Source: Bradyrhizobium sp. 141
GTDB lineage: Bacteria > Pseudomonadota > Alphaproteobacteria > Rhizobiales > Xanthobacteraceae
Assembly (NCBI RefSeq): GCF_023074055.1
Contig: NZ_JADPKR010000002.1
Location: forward strand, 1-64,000
Length of the DNA: 64,000 bases
Direction: 5' to 3'
Position numbers and translations under genes: made by a program. Every line of letters starts with the position of its first letter. Within the stretch, counting starts at the first letter, position 1. Under the pieces are notes generated by a model. It did no database searches. It worked only from the letters and a program-made list of their open reading frames with translations, and was not told the origin of the DNA. This document shows, piece after piece, positions 1 through 11,781 of the stretch.

Positions 1-63
1 CGTCGGGCTGGGGCGGGATGCTCCCGCCTCACCCAGCCGGGAGCATCCCGCCCCAGCCCGACG
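1..63. repeat. Perfect 26-bp inverted repeat (hairpin)
   Basis: Positions 1-26 are the exact reverse complement of 38-63, separated by an 11-nt loop (27-37). The arms are very GC-rich. There is no T-run after either arm inside the window, so it is not a canonical intrinsic terminator on the + strand. On the - strand the flank lies outside the window. The repeat may extend beyond position 1. It could terminate a gene left of the window or be a mobile palindromic unit. Confidence 0.8.
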
Positions 64-504
64 ATCCCCGGCCAGACACCCTCAAGCCGGTTGGAAAGTC
101 CCGCTAGGTCGGACCAAGCCTCCCCCAGCCAGACTGGGGAGGCCGCTTAACGCCGGCCGTTCAGGAAACTTTTTCCATGACAGGCGCCGTACTTGAGCCA
201 CAATCCCGCGGCGTTCTGATAAGAGACAAGCTTGAATCGCGGGGGATGCCAGAGGGGGCTGCCGGCGGTTTTCATGGGGTCAGAGGAAGGCGATCTTGCA
301 GATGACGCAGCCTTCCCCGGACATTCGAGAGACATCGAGAGAGCTTTACCCGTCCAGCTGTTCGTAATTTCGGCCGGCCCCATCCGAGGGGCCTTCTGAG
401 CGCGGACGCCTGTGCGGCTTGCCTTTTCCGGCGATCCCCCTTCAAGAGGGCGACCAGGACAAGGTTCGAAGCGGGCTTCTTGGGTCGTTGATTGGGGGAC
501 TTGA
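64..504. other. Intergenic stretch without a supported gene
   Basis: This holds a second short hairpin at about 118-143 (gcctcccc pairing with ggggaggc) and several short open frames on both strands. The best + strand candidate runs from 274 to a stop near 399 (41 codons) but has no convincing ribosome binding site. The last bases (494-499, GGGGGA) are the ribosome binding site of the peptidase that starts at 505. I see no RNA gene. Confidence 0.5.
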
Positions 505-2562
505 GTGAACCACAGGACGTCACGCGGCGCTTACGGGCGTGAGACCGGGATCATCGATCTCGGCCACGAGCCGCCGCTGTCCGTCGATGGTTCTGAAGCC
601 GCCGTGATCGACCGCCGCCGCGTCTCGGTGCAATGGTTTAGCGGGACAATCTTGACCGGACTCTGCGGCGCAGCCCTGATCGGCGGCGCCGTTTTCGCAT
701 CTCTCGACGGCGAGATGACCTTCGCCAAGGTGCCGGAGCGGGTCGAGGGCGCACTGCGCGGCGCATTCGGCGCCGCCGATCGCGCCGCCACGCTGCACAA
801 GAGCGACCGCCTGCCGCCGCCGAACGAATCCACGGCGTCCCGCAACATCGTGCGCGTTTCCACGGTCGCCCGCGTCGGCAACCGCGACGTGATGCGGGTG
901 CGTCCCTTCGTGCGGATCGCCGGCAATCTGTCGATGACGACGAGCGATCTGTCGGCGAAGATTCCGCCGTTCAACGCCCAGCGCCTGCTCACCGATGTCG
1001 GCTCCGATCCGAAGACGGCAGCGGAAGACCCGAACAATCCGGAAGCCGTCGAGCCCGACGCGGAAGTCTCTTTCGTCACCAAGGACCTGTCGCCGGTGCT
1101 GCCGAAGGCCAAGATTTCCGCAGTGGTGGCGCTCGACGACATCCTGATGCGGGTGCGCGACGCCGCCAATTGGCGCGGCAATGGCGGGGTGCGCTACGCC
1201 TCGCTTGCCAATGCCGCCGCCGACATCTCCGGCGCGACCTCCGACATCAGAACCGCCTACGCCGCCGAAGCCTCGCCGTCCGATCCCTATGCCGGCTTCG
1301 AGACGCGCGTGGTGCCGGAGAACGTCACGCTGCTGCCCAAGACCAAGGAGCAGATCACCGGCGGCAATCCCAACGGCGAACGCGTCCATCTGGTCAAGAA
1401 GGGCGACAGCGTCGCCGGCGTGCTGCGCGATCTCGGCGCGAACGCCGACGAGATCAAGGCGATCACCGCGACGCTCGGCCCCCGCGGCCGCGACGGCGGC
1501 CTCAAGGAAGGCGAGAAGCTCCGCATCCTGATGGCGCCTGCGAGCCCCGGCGCCCGCCTCCAGCCCTACCGTGTCGTCGTCGCCAACGAGACCATGGTCG
1601 AAGCGATCGCGGCGCTGTCCGATCTCGGCAAATACGTCGCAGTCGACGTCTCCAGCATGAACACCGTCGCGGACGCTGCGGCCAACGCCAACAGCGACGA
1701 TGATGACGACGATGACGGCTCCGGCGTGCGGCTGTACCAGAGCATCTACGAGACCGCGATGCGCAACAAGGTGCCGATGCCGGTCATCGAGGACATGATC
1801 AAAATCTACTCCTACGACGTCGATTTCCAGCGCAAGGTGCAGCCGGGCGATTCCTTCGACGTGTTCTACGCCGGCGAAGACGAGGGCCTGACCTCGAGCG
1901 AAAAGAACGACGTGCTGTTCGCCTCCCTCACAGTTGGCGGCGAGACCAAGAAATACTACCGCTACCAGAGCCCCGACGACGGCGTCGTCGACTACTATGA
2001 CGAGACCGGCAAGAGCGCGAAGAAGTTCCTGGTCAGGAAGCCGGTCAACAACGCCATCATGCGCTCCGGCTTCGGCGGCCGCCGCCACCCGATCCTCGGC
2101 TATGTGAAGATGCACACCGGCGTCGACTGGGCCACCGCCTACGGCACGCCGATCTTCGCCTCCGGCAACGGCCTGATCGAGAAGGCCGGCCCCGAGGGCG
2201 GCTACGGCAAATACATCCGCATCAAGCATTCCAACGGCTACGAGACCGCGTACGGTCACATGTCGGCCTTTGCCAAGGGCATGGAGGCGGGCAAGAAGGT
2301 GCGTCAGGGCCAGGTGATCGGATTCGTCGGTTCGACGGGCCAGTCGACCGGCCCCCATGTCCACTACGAGATCCTGGTCAACGGCCGCTTCGTCGACCCG
2401 ATGCGTGTGAAGCTGCCGCGCGGCCGTTCGCTCGAAGGCCCGATGCTCGCAGGCTTCGAGAAGGAGCGCGACCGGCTCGAGGGCATGATGAGCGGCCGCG
2501 GCGGCGCCATCGCCCGCATGTCGGATGCGACCGGCGGCCCGCTGCAGGTCACCAACCGGTAG
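505..2562 (+). CDS. M23 family metallopeptidase, membrane anchored
   Basis: Probable zinc endopeptidase that trims peptidoglycan cross-links in the periplasm. The 685-residue product has a cytoplasmic N-terminus, one membrane segment at about 46-67, and a LysM/OapA-like stretch near 292-350. A run of seven Asp (398-404) follows, then a Csd3-like middle domain. The LytM/M23 domain is near 525-645 with metal ligands H537 and D541 (HTGVD) and H618-V-H620, so the catalytic site looks complete. GTG start preceded by GGGGGA six bases upstream. It stands alone, 150 bp before a secreted propeller gene. Peptidase class is firm; the exact bond cleaved is inferred. Confidence 0.9.
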   Translation: MNHRTSRGAYGRETGIIDLGHEPPLSVDGSEAAVIDRRRVSVQWFSGTILTGLCGAALIGGAVFASLDGEMTFAKVPERVEGALRGAFGAADRAATLHKSDRLPPPNESTASRNIVRVSTVARVGNRDVMRVRPFVRIAGNLSMTTSDLSAKIPPFNAQRLLTDVGSDPKTAAEDPNNPEAVEPDAEVSFVTKDLSPVLPKAKISAVVALDDILMRVRDAANWRGNGGVRYASLANAAADISGATSDIRTAYAAEASPSDPYAGFETRVVPENVTLLPKTKEQITGGNPNGERVHLVKKGDSVAGVLRDLGANADEIKAITATLGPRGRDGGLKEGEKLRILMAPASPGARLQPYRVVVANETMVEAIAALSDLGKYVAVDVSSMNTVADAAANANSDDDDDDDGSGVRLYQSIYETAMRNKVPMPVIEDMIKIYSYDVDFQRKVQPGDSFDVFYAGEDEGLTSSEKNDVLFASLTVGGETKKYYRYQSPDDGVVDYYDETGKSAKKFLVRKPVNNAIMRSGFGGRRHPILGYVKMHTGVDWATAYGTPIFASGNGLIEKAGPEGGYGKYIRIKHSNGYETAYGHMSAFAKGMEAGKKVRQGQVIGFVGSTGQSTGPHVHYEILVNGRFVDPMRVKLPRGRSLEGPMLAGFEKERDRLEGMMSGRGGAIARMSDATGGPLQVTNR

Positions 2563-2714
2563 TAGAAACCGGCAATCGGCCTGATATCTCCAGACAAGAT
2601 CCGAATTTTGACGTATCGAGCGAGGTCGCTTTGCTGCGTCGCTCACAACGTCAAGTTTCGTTTGCCAAAGCGGCGTGAGGGGCGAATACTTTCCCAAAAA
2701 CGGGAGATCTCGCC

Positions 2715-4334
2715 ATGAACGACAGGCTCGCCTGCGCAGCCTTCGTCGCTGCGCTTTTCGTCACCACGAGCGCATCGGCCGACAGCTGGGAGGTCACAAA
2801 GCTCGTCCCGGGCTCGGCGTTCCATGGCGTGCACGGGCTCGCAATCGACAAGGCCGGCCATCTGTTCGCCGGCAGCGTCGCCGGCGCGGCGCTCTACGAG
2901 GTGGACATATCAGGCGGTACCGCCAAAGTTGCAATCCCCGCCCCGATCGGAATGGCCGACGACATCGCGTTCGCGCCTGATGGCACCATGGCCTGGACGG
3001 GATTTTTGGCCGGCGATCTCTATGCGCGCAAGGGCGAGGGCCCGATCAAGAAGCTCGCCAGCGGCCTTCCCGGCATCAACTCGCTCGCCTTCCGCAAGGA
3101 CGGCAGGCTCTACGCCACCACCGTTTTCCTCGGCGACACGCTCTATGAAATCGACGTCGAGGGCGTCAAACCACCGCGCCAGATCATGGAGAAGATGGGC
3201 GGCCTCAACGGCTTCGAGTTCGGTCCCGACGACAAGCTCTACGGTCCGCTCTGGTTCAAGGGCCAGGTCGCCAAAGTCGACGTCGACAAGGCCGAGCTGA
3301 CCGTCGTCGCCGACGGCTTCAAGGTCCCGGCCGCGGTCAACTTTGATTCCAAGGGCAATCTCTGGGTCGTCGACACCGCGCTTGGCCAGTTGGTCCGGGT
3401 CGACCCCAAATCGGGCGCCAAGACCATGGTCGCGCAGCTGAAGCCGTCGCTGGACAATCTCGCGATCGACGAAAAGGACCGCATCTACGTCTCCAACATG
3501 GCCGACAACGGCATTCAGGAGGTCGATCCCGCGACCGGCCAGGCGAAGCAGGTCATCATCGGCAAGCTCGCGCTGCCCGGCGGCATCGGTGTCACCTCGG
3601 AGAACGGCAAGGATACCATCCACGTCGCCGACGTATTCGCCTATCGCACAGTGGACGGCGCCACCGGCGAGGTCACCGAGAAGGCGCGCATGTACGCCGC
3701 CGGCACCACGCTCGAATATCCGATGAGCGCGACGGCGAGGGGCAACGATGTGGTGCTGTCGAGTTGGTTCACCGGCACCGTGCAGATGATCGACGGCAAG
3801 ACCGGCAAAACGCGCGACATGCTGCACGGCTTCAAGGCGCCGCACGACGCGATCGTGCTCGCGGACGGCACCATTTTGGTGGCCGAGCTCGGCACCAAGT
3901 CACTGGTCAAGGTAAGCGGCGAGCACGGCAAGGATCGCACCACGCTGATTGGCGACCTCGAGGGCCCGGTCGGGCTCGTCGGCGGGAAGGCTGACGAGGT
4001 CTACGTCACCGAAGCCTTTGCAGGAATCGTCTCCAGGATCGATAGCAACGGCGAGAAGACCGTGCTCGCCAAGGAGCTGAAAATGCCCGAGGGCATGGCG
4101 CGCGGGAGCGACGGCAAGCTGATCGTGGCCGAGGTCGGCGCCAAGCGGCTGATCGAGATCGAACCGGAGAGCGGCAAGATCACCGAGATCGCGGCCAATC
4201 TCCCGATCGGTCTGGTGGGTGCGCCCGGCGGACTGCCGACGCATATTCCGACCGGCGTGGCGGTCGGGGCGACGGGGGTTATCTACGTGACCTCGGACGT
4301 GGAGAACGCGATTTACAAGGTCACGAAGAAGTAA
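2715..4334 (+). CDS. Secreted SMP-30/NHL-type beta-propeller protein
   Basis: A 539-residue exported protein with a signal peptide (cleavage likely after ASA at 22) followed by many 40-50 residue propeller repeats. Each repeat carries a G.L..D..G.L.V.D pattern typical of SMP-30/gluconolactonase and NHL propellers. Its length is enough for a large or double propeller. Some relatives hydrolyse lactones, but I see no decisive catalytic set, so substrate and activity are unknown. The start has GGGAG about 9 bases upstream. It is monocistronic: the preceding peptidase ends 152 bp earlier and the following genes are on the other strand. Confidence 0.75.
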   Translation: MNDRLACAAFVAALFVTTSASADSWEVTKLVPGSAFHGVHGLAIDKAGHLFAGSVAGAALYEVDISGGTAKVAIPAPIGMADDIAFAPDGTMAWTGFLAGDLYARKGEGPIKKLASGLPGINSLAFRKDGRLYATTVFLGDTLYEIDVEGVKPPRQIMEKMGGLNGFEFGPDDKLYGPLWFKGQVAKVDVDKAELTVVADGFKVPAAVNFDSKGNLWVVDTALGQLVRVDPKSGAKTMVAQLKPSLDNLAIDEKDRIYVSNMADNGIQEVDPATGQAKQVIIGKLALPGGIGVTSENGKDTIHVADVFAYRTVDGATGEVTEKARMYAAGTTLEYPMSATARGNDVVLSSWFTGTVQMIDGKTGKTRDMLHGFKAPHDAIVLADGTILVAELGTKSLVKVSGEHGKDRTTLIGDLEGPVGLVGGKADEVYVTEAFAGIVSRIDSNGEKTVLAKELKMPEGMARGSDGKLIVAEVGAKRLIEIEPESGKITEIAANLPIGLVGAPGGLPTHIPTGVAVGATGVIYVTSDVENAIYKVTKK

Positions 4335-4459
4335 GTCCCGGCACTTTCCAGTTGGTCGCCGGACTTGGCGAGCCCACGCGCGGAAAGATGCCAACAAGCG
4401 ACGGCCCGACCATCGTCCAGATCACGATCAGAATAGCAAGTCGCCACCTTCCGCGCCTG

Positions 4460-4717
4460 CTATGCAACCGCGTACTTACCATCGGCAGCCAGTGTCACTT
4501 CAATCGTATCATTGCCGGCCTCAATCGCGGCCTTCGCCGCGGTCTTGGCGGCGGCCGCCGATGCTGCATCAGGTACCGGTCCGTTAGCATCAAATTCCGT
4601 AGCGCCAGTATAAGTACCGTTGTTATTCAGAGTTAGAGAAATTTTCATGGCTTCTTCGTTGATGTTGAACTCTACGAAGCTAATCGCGCTTTGCCTGCTC
4701 GTTATGACCTCGGACAT
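4460..4717 (-). CDS. Small hypothetical protein (85 aa)
   Basis: I do not recognise this protein. It is acidic and Ala-rich at the C-terminus, with an N-terminal strand-like stretch (ISLTLNNNGTYTG) and no signal peptide or membrane segment. The start was placed at the ATG with GGAGG five bases upstream; a longer GTG frame reaches 4750 and overlaps the stop of the lipoprotein gene (TAGTG). It is probably translated from the same transcript as that lipoprotein. Both genes have clearly lower GC than the rest of the window, suggesting acquisition by transfer. A still shorter start (MKISL, 62 aa) is possible. Confidence 0.55.
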   Translation of the reverse strand: MSEVITSRQSAISFVEFNINEEAMKISLTLNNNGTYTGATEFDANGPVPDAASAAAAKTAAKAAIEAGNDTIEVTLAADGKYAVA

Positions 4718-4749
4718 CACTCCCTCCAATATCGCTACTTCGCCGCTCA

Positions 4750-5673
4750 CTAGAGTTTAAGACAGAGCATTACCTGACGCCGAACCGATCCGAGGCCGGA
4801 GCTCGTGAGAATGCTTCGCACATCTGTGAACCCTTTCGGCAAACAGGCGTTCGCGGCCTTGAGATTGGTCCGATTGACTGGTGAATTGCCGCCGCCTGGC
4901 CTTAGAAATGCGTCCAGAATTCTTGTCGATGAGTCCGGGCTATAAACTCCGCTGATTACAACTTCTTTCTGCAAGGCGGCTTCATCGGCCGCCTCTCCCG
5001 ATTTTCCGACAGCTTCAATCAATCCCGCGGTGAGCGTGCCGGCCCGATAATAGTCTTCGAGATCATGTAGAGCTGCCGAGAGCGGATAGGCCGTCGATGG
5101 TGCGTCGCGTAAGGGGATAATGCGCTTGGCAATCTCGTCCCGCTTGGCTCGCATGTGTCCTTGAGCAATCTGGATCGTCTTCGCGATGACAACCTCGCTG
5201 TCGTAGAATCCACGAGCCGCGCTCACCCCGGAAGCGGCGCCTGCCAGAATTTGCGCGGAACGAAGAGGCGTCGTGAGCGAACTCGCGATCGTGAGGCTTT
5301 GCGCGACCACCGACGTGCCAAAGCCGAACTTCTGCCGCTCATTCGTCAATGCCGTTTCATATTCGGAATACTCAAGATCGATGATGTACATCCGTCGCGC
5401 AATAACTTCATTGCGATAGAATACCCGATCGCCTTCGGCCGTCGGACTCTTCGAATCCACAGAATAATAACGTTCGACCATTCCCTGGATGCGGTGCTTG
5501 CCATCGGCGCCTGTATCACCGTCCAACCACGCGCGCGCGAGGGATACTTCCTCTGCCGGGCTGTACAGCCTATCGGGCCCGCTATCCCAGGTCTTGCATC
5601 CCGACAAAACAACGCCGGTCAGCATCAAGACGCTGAACGCTACACGTCGACGCAACTGCCCCACGCCACGCAT
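4750..5673 (-). CDS. Putative lipoprotein of unknown function
   Basis: A 307-residue protein with a basic N-terminus, a hydrophobic stretch and a lipobox LSGC giving lipidated Cys26, so it is probably membrane-attached and periplasmic. The mature part has a mainly helical pattern with a glycine/alanine/serine-rich segment around 125-160 that could be a membrane-interacting hairpin. I know no function for it. The start is the ATG preceded by GAGGGGG at seven bases; a TTG five codons earlier is less likely. GC is nearer 50% than the roughly 64% of neighbours. The 85-aa gene follows directly, so the two form a small, apparently acquired operon. Confidence 0.7.
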   Translation of the reverse strand: MRGVGQLRRRVAFSVLMLTGVVLSGCKTWDSGPDRLYSPAEEVSLARAWLDGDTGADGKHRIQGMVERYYSVDSKSPTAEGDRVFYRNEVIARRMYIIDLEYSEYETALTNERQKFGFGTSVVAQSLTIASSLTTPLRSAQILAGAASGVSAARGFYDSEVVIAKTIQIAQGHMRAKRDEIAKRIIPLRDAPSTAYPLSAALHDLEDYYRAGTLTAGLIEAVGKSGEAADEAALQKEVVISGVYSPDSSTRILDAFLRPGGGNSPVNRTNLKAANACLPKGFTDVRSILTSSGLGSVRRQVMLCLKL

Positions 5674-5983
5674 CGCACGCCCCCTCAACTCCCCGTTAAA
5701 GATTGTGGCGACGATGTGTCAGGTTGTTCAAGAAGATTCGCACAGCCGGAGCGTTAAAGCGTCTTACGTGTTTCATTTGCACAACACTCTTTTTGCGTGC
5801 AGTGCGTCAAAATTGTAGATGCCATGCATACGCCGGTAAGGCTGCACCGCGATGATTGACACGATCCGGACAGCCCCCGGCTTCGCATCGGCAATCACTG
5901 AGCGAACCAGCCGCAAAACAAATCGCCCCGGAGAGGCTGACCTCTCCGGGGCGGCTTATCGTTTCAGCCTTCGAAGCCCGCCT
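5674..5983. other. Intergenic region between lipoprotein gene and clpB
   Basis: About 310 bp. The part next to the lipoprotein gene is AT-richer than the surroundings and must carry its promoter, but I find no convincing -35/-10 pair. The part near clpB holds the clpB terminator (5914-5953). No gene or RNA is evident. Confidence 0.5.
5914..5953 (-). terminator. Rho-independent terminator of clpB
   Basis: Read on the - strand, a 13-bp perfect GC-rich stem (5953-5941 with 5936-5924) and a 4-nt loop are followed by ATTTGTTTT. The element lies 31-70 bp after the clpB stop. Confidence 0.85.
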
Positions 5984-8623
<2,640 letters not shown>

Positions 8624-8861
8624 CTTTTCTGTCCCTCGGCCTGCCCTCGGGGCCCCTAAGGCACCCCAAACGGCATCTTCATTGGGTTTCCAATTACCGC
8701 ATTGACGTTTCTCAACCGGTAACGGTCGCATTTTGCCGACGTTGCCGCCGGCCTGACGCAGATGTGGGAAGCAGGTTGCGGATGCGAAAGAGGCGCGTTC
8801 ACAATTTCGTGCGCTCGTGGGCAGGCTTGGCTCAGGCCGGCCGAATCCCTTAAGTAGCGGC

Positions 8862-9665
8862 ATGACCCCTAGCGCAAAGTCAGCCAGCCACATTGCCGAG
8901 ATCACCGGCCTCTACCGCTACCCGATCAAGGGCCTGACGCCGGAACGCCTGTCGCGCGCCCCTTTGCGGGTCGGTCAGACCCTGCCCGCGGACCGCCGCT
9001 ACGCCATCGAGAACGGCCCGAGCGGGTTCGACCCTGATGCGCCGGAATGGAAGCCGAAAATCCAGTTTCTGATGCTGGCGCGCAATGAGCGGCTGGCGGA
9101 GCTCGACAGCCGGTTCGACGACGCCACCAATCTGTTGACCATCCGCAGGGACGGCCAAATCGTCGCCAGCGGCGATCTGGAGACCGCAGCCGGGCGCGCC
9201 GCCATCGAGCGCTACTTCATGGAGAATTTTCAGCCGGAGCTGAAGGGTCCGCCCAAGGTCCTGTCAGGGCGCGACCACAGCTTCTCCGACGTCGCCCGCA
9301 AGGTCGTCTCCATCATCAATCTTGGCAGTGTCCGCGCCATCGAGGCCATGCTGGGCGGCACTGCCGTGCATCCGCTGCGCTTCCGCGCCAATCTCTACGT
9401 GAAGGGCTGGCCGGCCTGGTCGGAGCTCGATCTCGTCGGCCAGACGCTTGCAATCGGGCAGGCCCGGCTGAAGGTGGTCAAGCGCATCGTCCGCTGCCCC
9501 GCCACCAATGTCGATCCCGAGACCGGCAAGCGCGATCTCGAGATACCGCCGACGCTCTCGCGTACTCTCGGCCACATGGACTGCGGCATCTATGCCGAGG
9601 TGATCGCCGATGGCGACGTCGGCGTCGGCGATGCGGTTGCGGTGGAAGAGCCGAAGCTGCTGTGA
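8862..9665 (+). CDS. MOSC domain-containing protein
   Basis: A 267-residue protein with an N-terminal MOSC beta-barrel domain ([12 protein letters not shown] near residue 12) and a C-terminal MOSC domain. The C-terminal part carries the conserved cysteine C212 in RCPATNVDP and the closing GVGDAV motif. MOSC proteins carry or transfer sulfur or handle the molybdenum cofactor, as in MOCS3/YiiM/mARC proteins. The actual substrate of this one is unknown. ATG start chosen because the 15 extra upstream codons have no family match. Monocistronic, followed directly by a palindromic repeat. Confidence 0.85.
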   Translation: MTPSAKSASHIAEITGLYRYPIKGLTPERLSRAPLRVGQTLPADRRYAIENGPSGFDPDAPEWKPKIQFLMLARNERLAELDSRFDDATNLLTIRRDGQIVASGDLETAAGRAAIERYFMENFQPELKGPPKVLSGRDHSFSDVARKVVSIINLGSVRAIEAMLGGTAVHPLRFRANLYVKGWPAWSELDLVGQTLAIGQARLKVVKRIVRCPATNVDPETGKRDLEIPPTLSRTLGHMDCGIYAEVIADGDVGVGDAVAVEEPKLL

Positions 9666-9680
9666 GCCTGCGCCGTTGCC

Positions 9681-9769
9681 GTAGGGTGGGCAAAGGCGCC
9701 CTTGCGCCGTGCCCACCACTTCTCTGAGCTGGCAGAAGGCGTGGGCACGCTTCGCTTTGCCCACCCTAC
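9681..9769. repeat. Dispersed palindromic repeat, family A, copy 1
   Basis: An 89-bp imperfect palindrome. It opens with GTAGGGTGGGCAAAG and closes with CTTTGCCCACCCTAC, and holds an inner inverted pair around GTGCCCACC/GTGGGCACG. It sits 15 bp after the MOSC stop. A second copy is at 36895-36985. Confidence 0.9.
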
Positions 9770-9804
9770 GAGACCGTCGCTACGGCACCGTCGCTGTCGT
9801 TACC

Positions 9805-10581
9805 TCAATTCGGCATCACATACGCATAGATCTTCCCGCGCGAGACCGGCGCCTCGCGGACGCGGTTGCCGTTGTTGCCGGAGATCATGATCGGATTGCC
9901 CTGCGCGTCGATGCCGGTGATGACGCCGACATGACCACCGCGGCCGCCGCGCGACATCACCGCGATGGCGCCGACCTGCGGACCGGAAACTCGCGTGCCG
10001 TAACGCGCGAACGAGCTCGCCATGTCGGATCCCGTGCCCTGATGGCCGGTGTGCTGCAGCACCATGTTCATGAAGCGCGCGCACCACAGGCTGCCGCGCC
10101 CGGTCGGATTGCTGCCGACATAGCGGCGCGCCTCCGAGACGAGGCCCGATCCACCGCCAAAGCCGCCGCTATTCATGCCGTTACTCGCCATGCCGCCGTT
10201 CGCGCTCGTGGCCATTCCATCGCTACCGCGCATGGCCATTCGACGGCTACCGCTCGTGGCCAATCGACCGCTGCCTCTAATGATCGTTTCACCATTGCCG
10301 CTCATGGCAACGCCGGGGCTATTGGCGTTCGGGTCATAGCTGGCAAAGGTGTTGCCGAATCCGCCCGCCTGCAACTGCGCCGCGCTGCGCTCGAAGCGCG
10401 AGCTGCGTGCATGGTGGCGGTAATGATGATGCCTGGCGTGGTGCACGTAAGCGTGCCGCTCTGCGCTATGACGATGATGCGGCCGCGCTGAGGCCGGAGA
10501 GACGAACGCGGCAACCGCCGCGAAGAAGATCACCAGCGCGACAACACAACGCGACAGGCGAGACGCAAACAACTCAAACAT
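9805..10581 (-). CDS. Secreted TIGR02594/CHAP-like amidase
   Basis: A 258-residue exported protein with a signal peptide (SPASA near 32), a His/Arg-rich stretch (35-62), a low-complexity Gly/Ser/Met linker (about 90-145) and a C-terminal NlpC/CHAP-like domain. Cys167 (LWCARF) and His217 (GGHVGVI) fit the Cys-His pair of the fold, so peptidoglycan or amide hydrolysis in the periplasm is likely. Asn in ISGNNGN may complete the triad. The linker contains repeated Ser/Gly/Met units, suggesting slippage-prone DNA. Monocistronic, divergent from the alpha/beta hydrolase gene. Confidence 0.8.
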   Translation of the reverse strand: MFELFASRLSRCVVALVIFFAAVAAFVSPASARPHHRHSAERHAYVHHARHHHYRHHARSSRFERSAAQLQAGGFGNTFASYDPNANSPGVAMSGNGETIIRGSGRLATSGSRRMAMRGSDGMATSANGGMASNGMNSGGFGGGSGLVSEARRYVGSNPTGRGSLWCARFMNMVLQHTGHQGTGSDMASSFARYGTRVSGPQVGAIAVMSRGGRGGHVGVITGIDAQGNPIMISGNNGNRVREAPVSRGKIYAYVMPN

Positions 10582-10780
10582 TCTTCATCCTCGTTGACAC
10601 CCCACTTCCCGATCGGCCCGTGCGGTGGCCGACATCTGCTTTGCGTATCAGAATCCTGATGTGGCGAGATCAAGACGCGTTCTGGAAGATTTTGCGCGCA
10701 GGTTAACGGGTGTTAGAACTCACATGCGTGAACTGCAGAACGGCATTCCAATGCCGCAACACACTCAGGAAGAAAACCCG

Positions 10781-11644
10781 ATGCCTTACGCCGTCACGGA
10801 GGACAAGTGCCGTCTTTACTTCGAAGAAGCGGGCAGCGGCACGCCGATCATCTTCCTGCACGAATTCGCGGCCGACTACACCAATTGGGAGCCGCAGATG
10901 CGCTACTTCTCGCGCGGCCACCGCTGCATCACCTATTCCGCGCGCGGCTACACGCCGTCGGACGTGCCTGATGGCGAGGTCTACGGCTACAAGCACTTCT
11001 ACACCGACGCGCTCGCGGTGCTCGATCATCTCGAGATCGAGCGCGCACATCTCGTCGGTCTCTCGATGGGCGCCTATTCCTCGCTCCAGATCGGATTGAA
11101 CGCGCCGGGGCGCGCGCTTTCGATGACGCTCGCCGGCGTCGGCTCCGGTTCGGAGCTCGAGAACCTCGACGCCTGGCGCAAGCAATGCCGCGCCAATGCC
11201 GAGCAGTTCGAGACGCTGGGCTCCGCGGAGGTCGCGAAAGTCACACGCGAGGCGCCGAGCCGGATTCCCTTTCTGGTGAAGGATCCGCGCGGGCACGCCG
11301 ATTTCTACGCCGCCCTGGCACGGCATGACGCCAAGGGTTCGGCGCGCACGATGCGCGGCTTTCAGGGCGGCCGCCCCTCGATCTACACAATGACCGATGC
11401 GATCCGGTCCGTCGCAACGCCGGCGCTGATCATCTGCGGCGACGAGGACGATCCGTGCGTTGGGCCCAGCCTGTTCCTGAAAGAGCATCTGCCCGCGGCG
11501 GGTCTGGCGATGTTTCCGAAGTCGGGCCACGTGCTCAATCTGGAAGAGCCCGCGCTGTTCAACGAAAGCGTGGAGCGGTTCGTGACGCTGGTGGAAGCGG
11601 GAAGATGGCCAATGCGCGATCCGCGATCGCTGGCTGCGCATTAG
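10781..11644 (+). CDS. Alpha/beta hydrolase
   Basis: A 287-residue soluble hydrolase of the alpha/beta fold. Nucleophile elbow GLSMG with S95, acid in GDEDDP and histidine in SGHVLNLEEP form the expected triad; the oxyanion stretch HEFAADYTNWEPQ follows strand 3. Substrate is not readable from sequence; relatives include esterases, C-C hydrolases and 3-oxoadipate enol-lactonase-like enzymes. The start is the ATG (MPYAVTEDK) with AGGAAG nine bases upstream; earlier in-frame starts lie in poorly conserved sequence. Its 3' end touches a palindromic repeat of family E. Confidence 0.85.
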   Translation: MPYAVTEDKCRLYFEEAGSGTPIIFLHEFAADYTNWEPQMRYFSRGHRCITYSARGYTPSDVPDGEVYGYKHFYTDALAVLDHLEIERAHLVGLSMGAYSSLQIGLNAPGRALSMTLAGVGSGSELENLDAWRKQCRANAEQFETLGSAEVAKVTREAPSRIPFLVKDPRGHADFYAALARHDAKGSARTMRGFQGGRPSIYTMTDAIRSVATPALIICGDEDDPCVGPSLFLKEHLPAAGLAMFPKSGHVLNLEEPALFNESVERFVTLVEAGRWPMRDPRSLAAH

Positions 11645-11647
11645 CTG

Positions 11648-11772
11648 TCATTCCGGGATGCGCCGAAGGCGTAGGCCCGGAATCCATCGGGCCGCAATTG
11701 CTGTGGCACGATGGATTCTCAGATGCGCAATTGCGCATCATAGCTCGATGCTTCGCATCGCCCCGGAATGAC
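11648..11772. repeat. Dispersed palindromic repeat, family E, copy 1
   Basis: A 125-bp element opening GTCATTCCGGG and closing CCCCGGAATGAC, with several inner inverted pairs (GATGGATTC, GCGCAATTGCGC). It fills the gap between the convergent hydrolase and metW genes. The related copy is at 40818-40920. Confidence 0.85.
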
Positions 11773-11781
11773 CGAAAGAGA

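Noticed and set aside
147..399. Short frames on both strands before the M23 gene
   Set aside because: No good ribosome binding site or domain; too short to support without conservation data.
520..2697. 725-codon open frame on the - strand opposite the M23 peptidase
   Set aside because: Antisense shadow typical of high-GC codon use; composition is His/Val/Gly-rich with no domain, whereas the + strand frame has complete M23 motifs.
8624..8861. Heat-shock (RpoH) promoter upstream of clpB
   Set aside because: TTGAG and CCCAAT elements exist but are 24 bp apart, too far for the usual RpoH spacing.
11648..11772. Reading the palindromic repeats as a CRISPR array or insertion-sequence ends
   Set aside because: Copies are scattered singly, have no regular spacers and no transposase gene lies between them.
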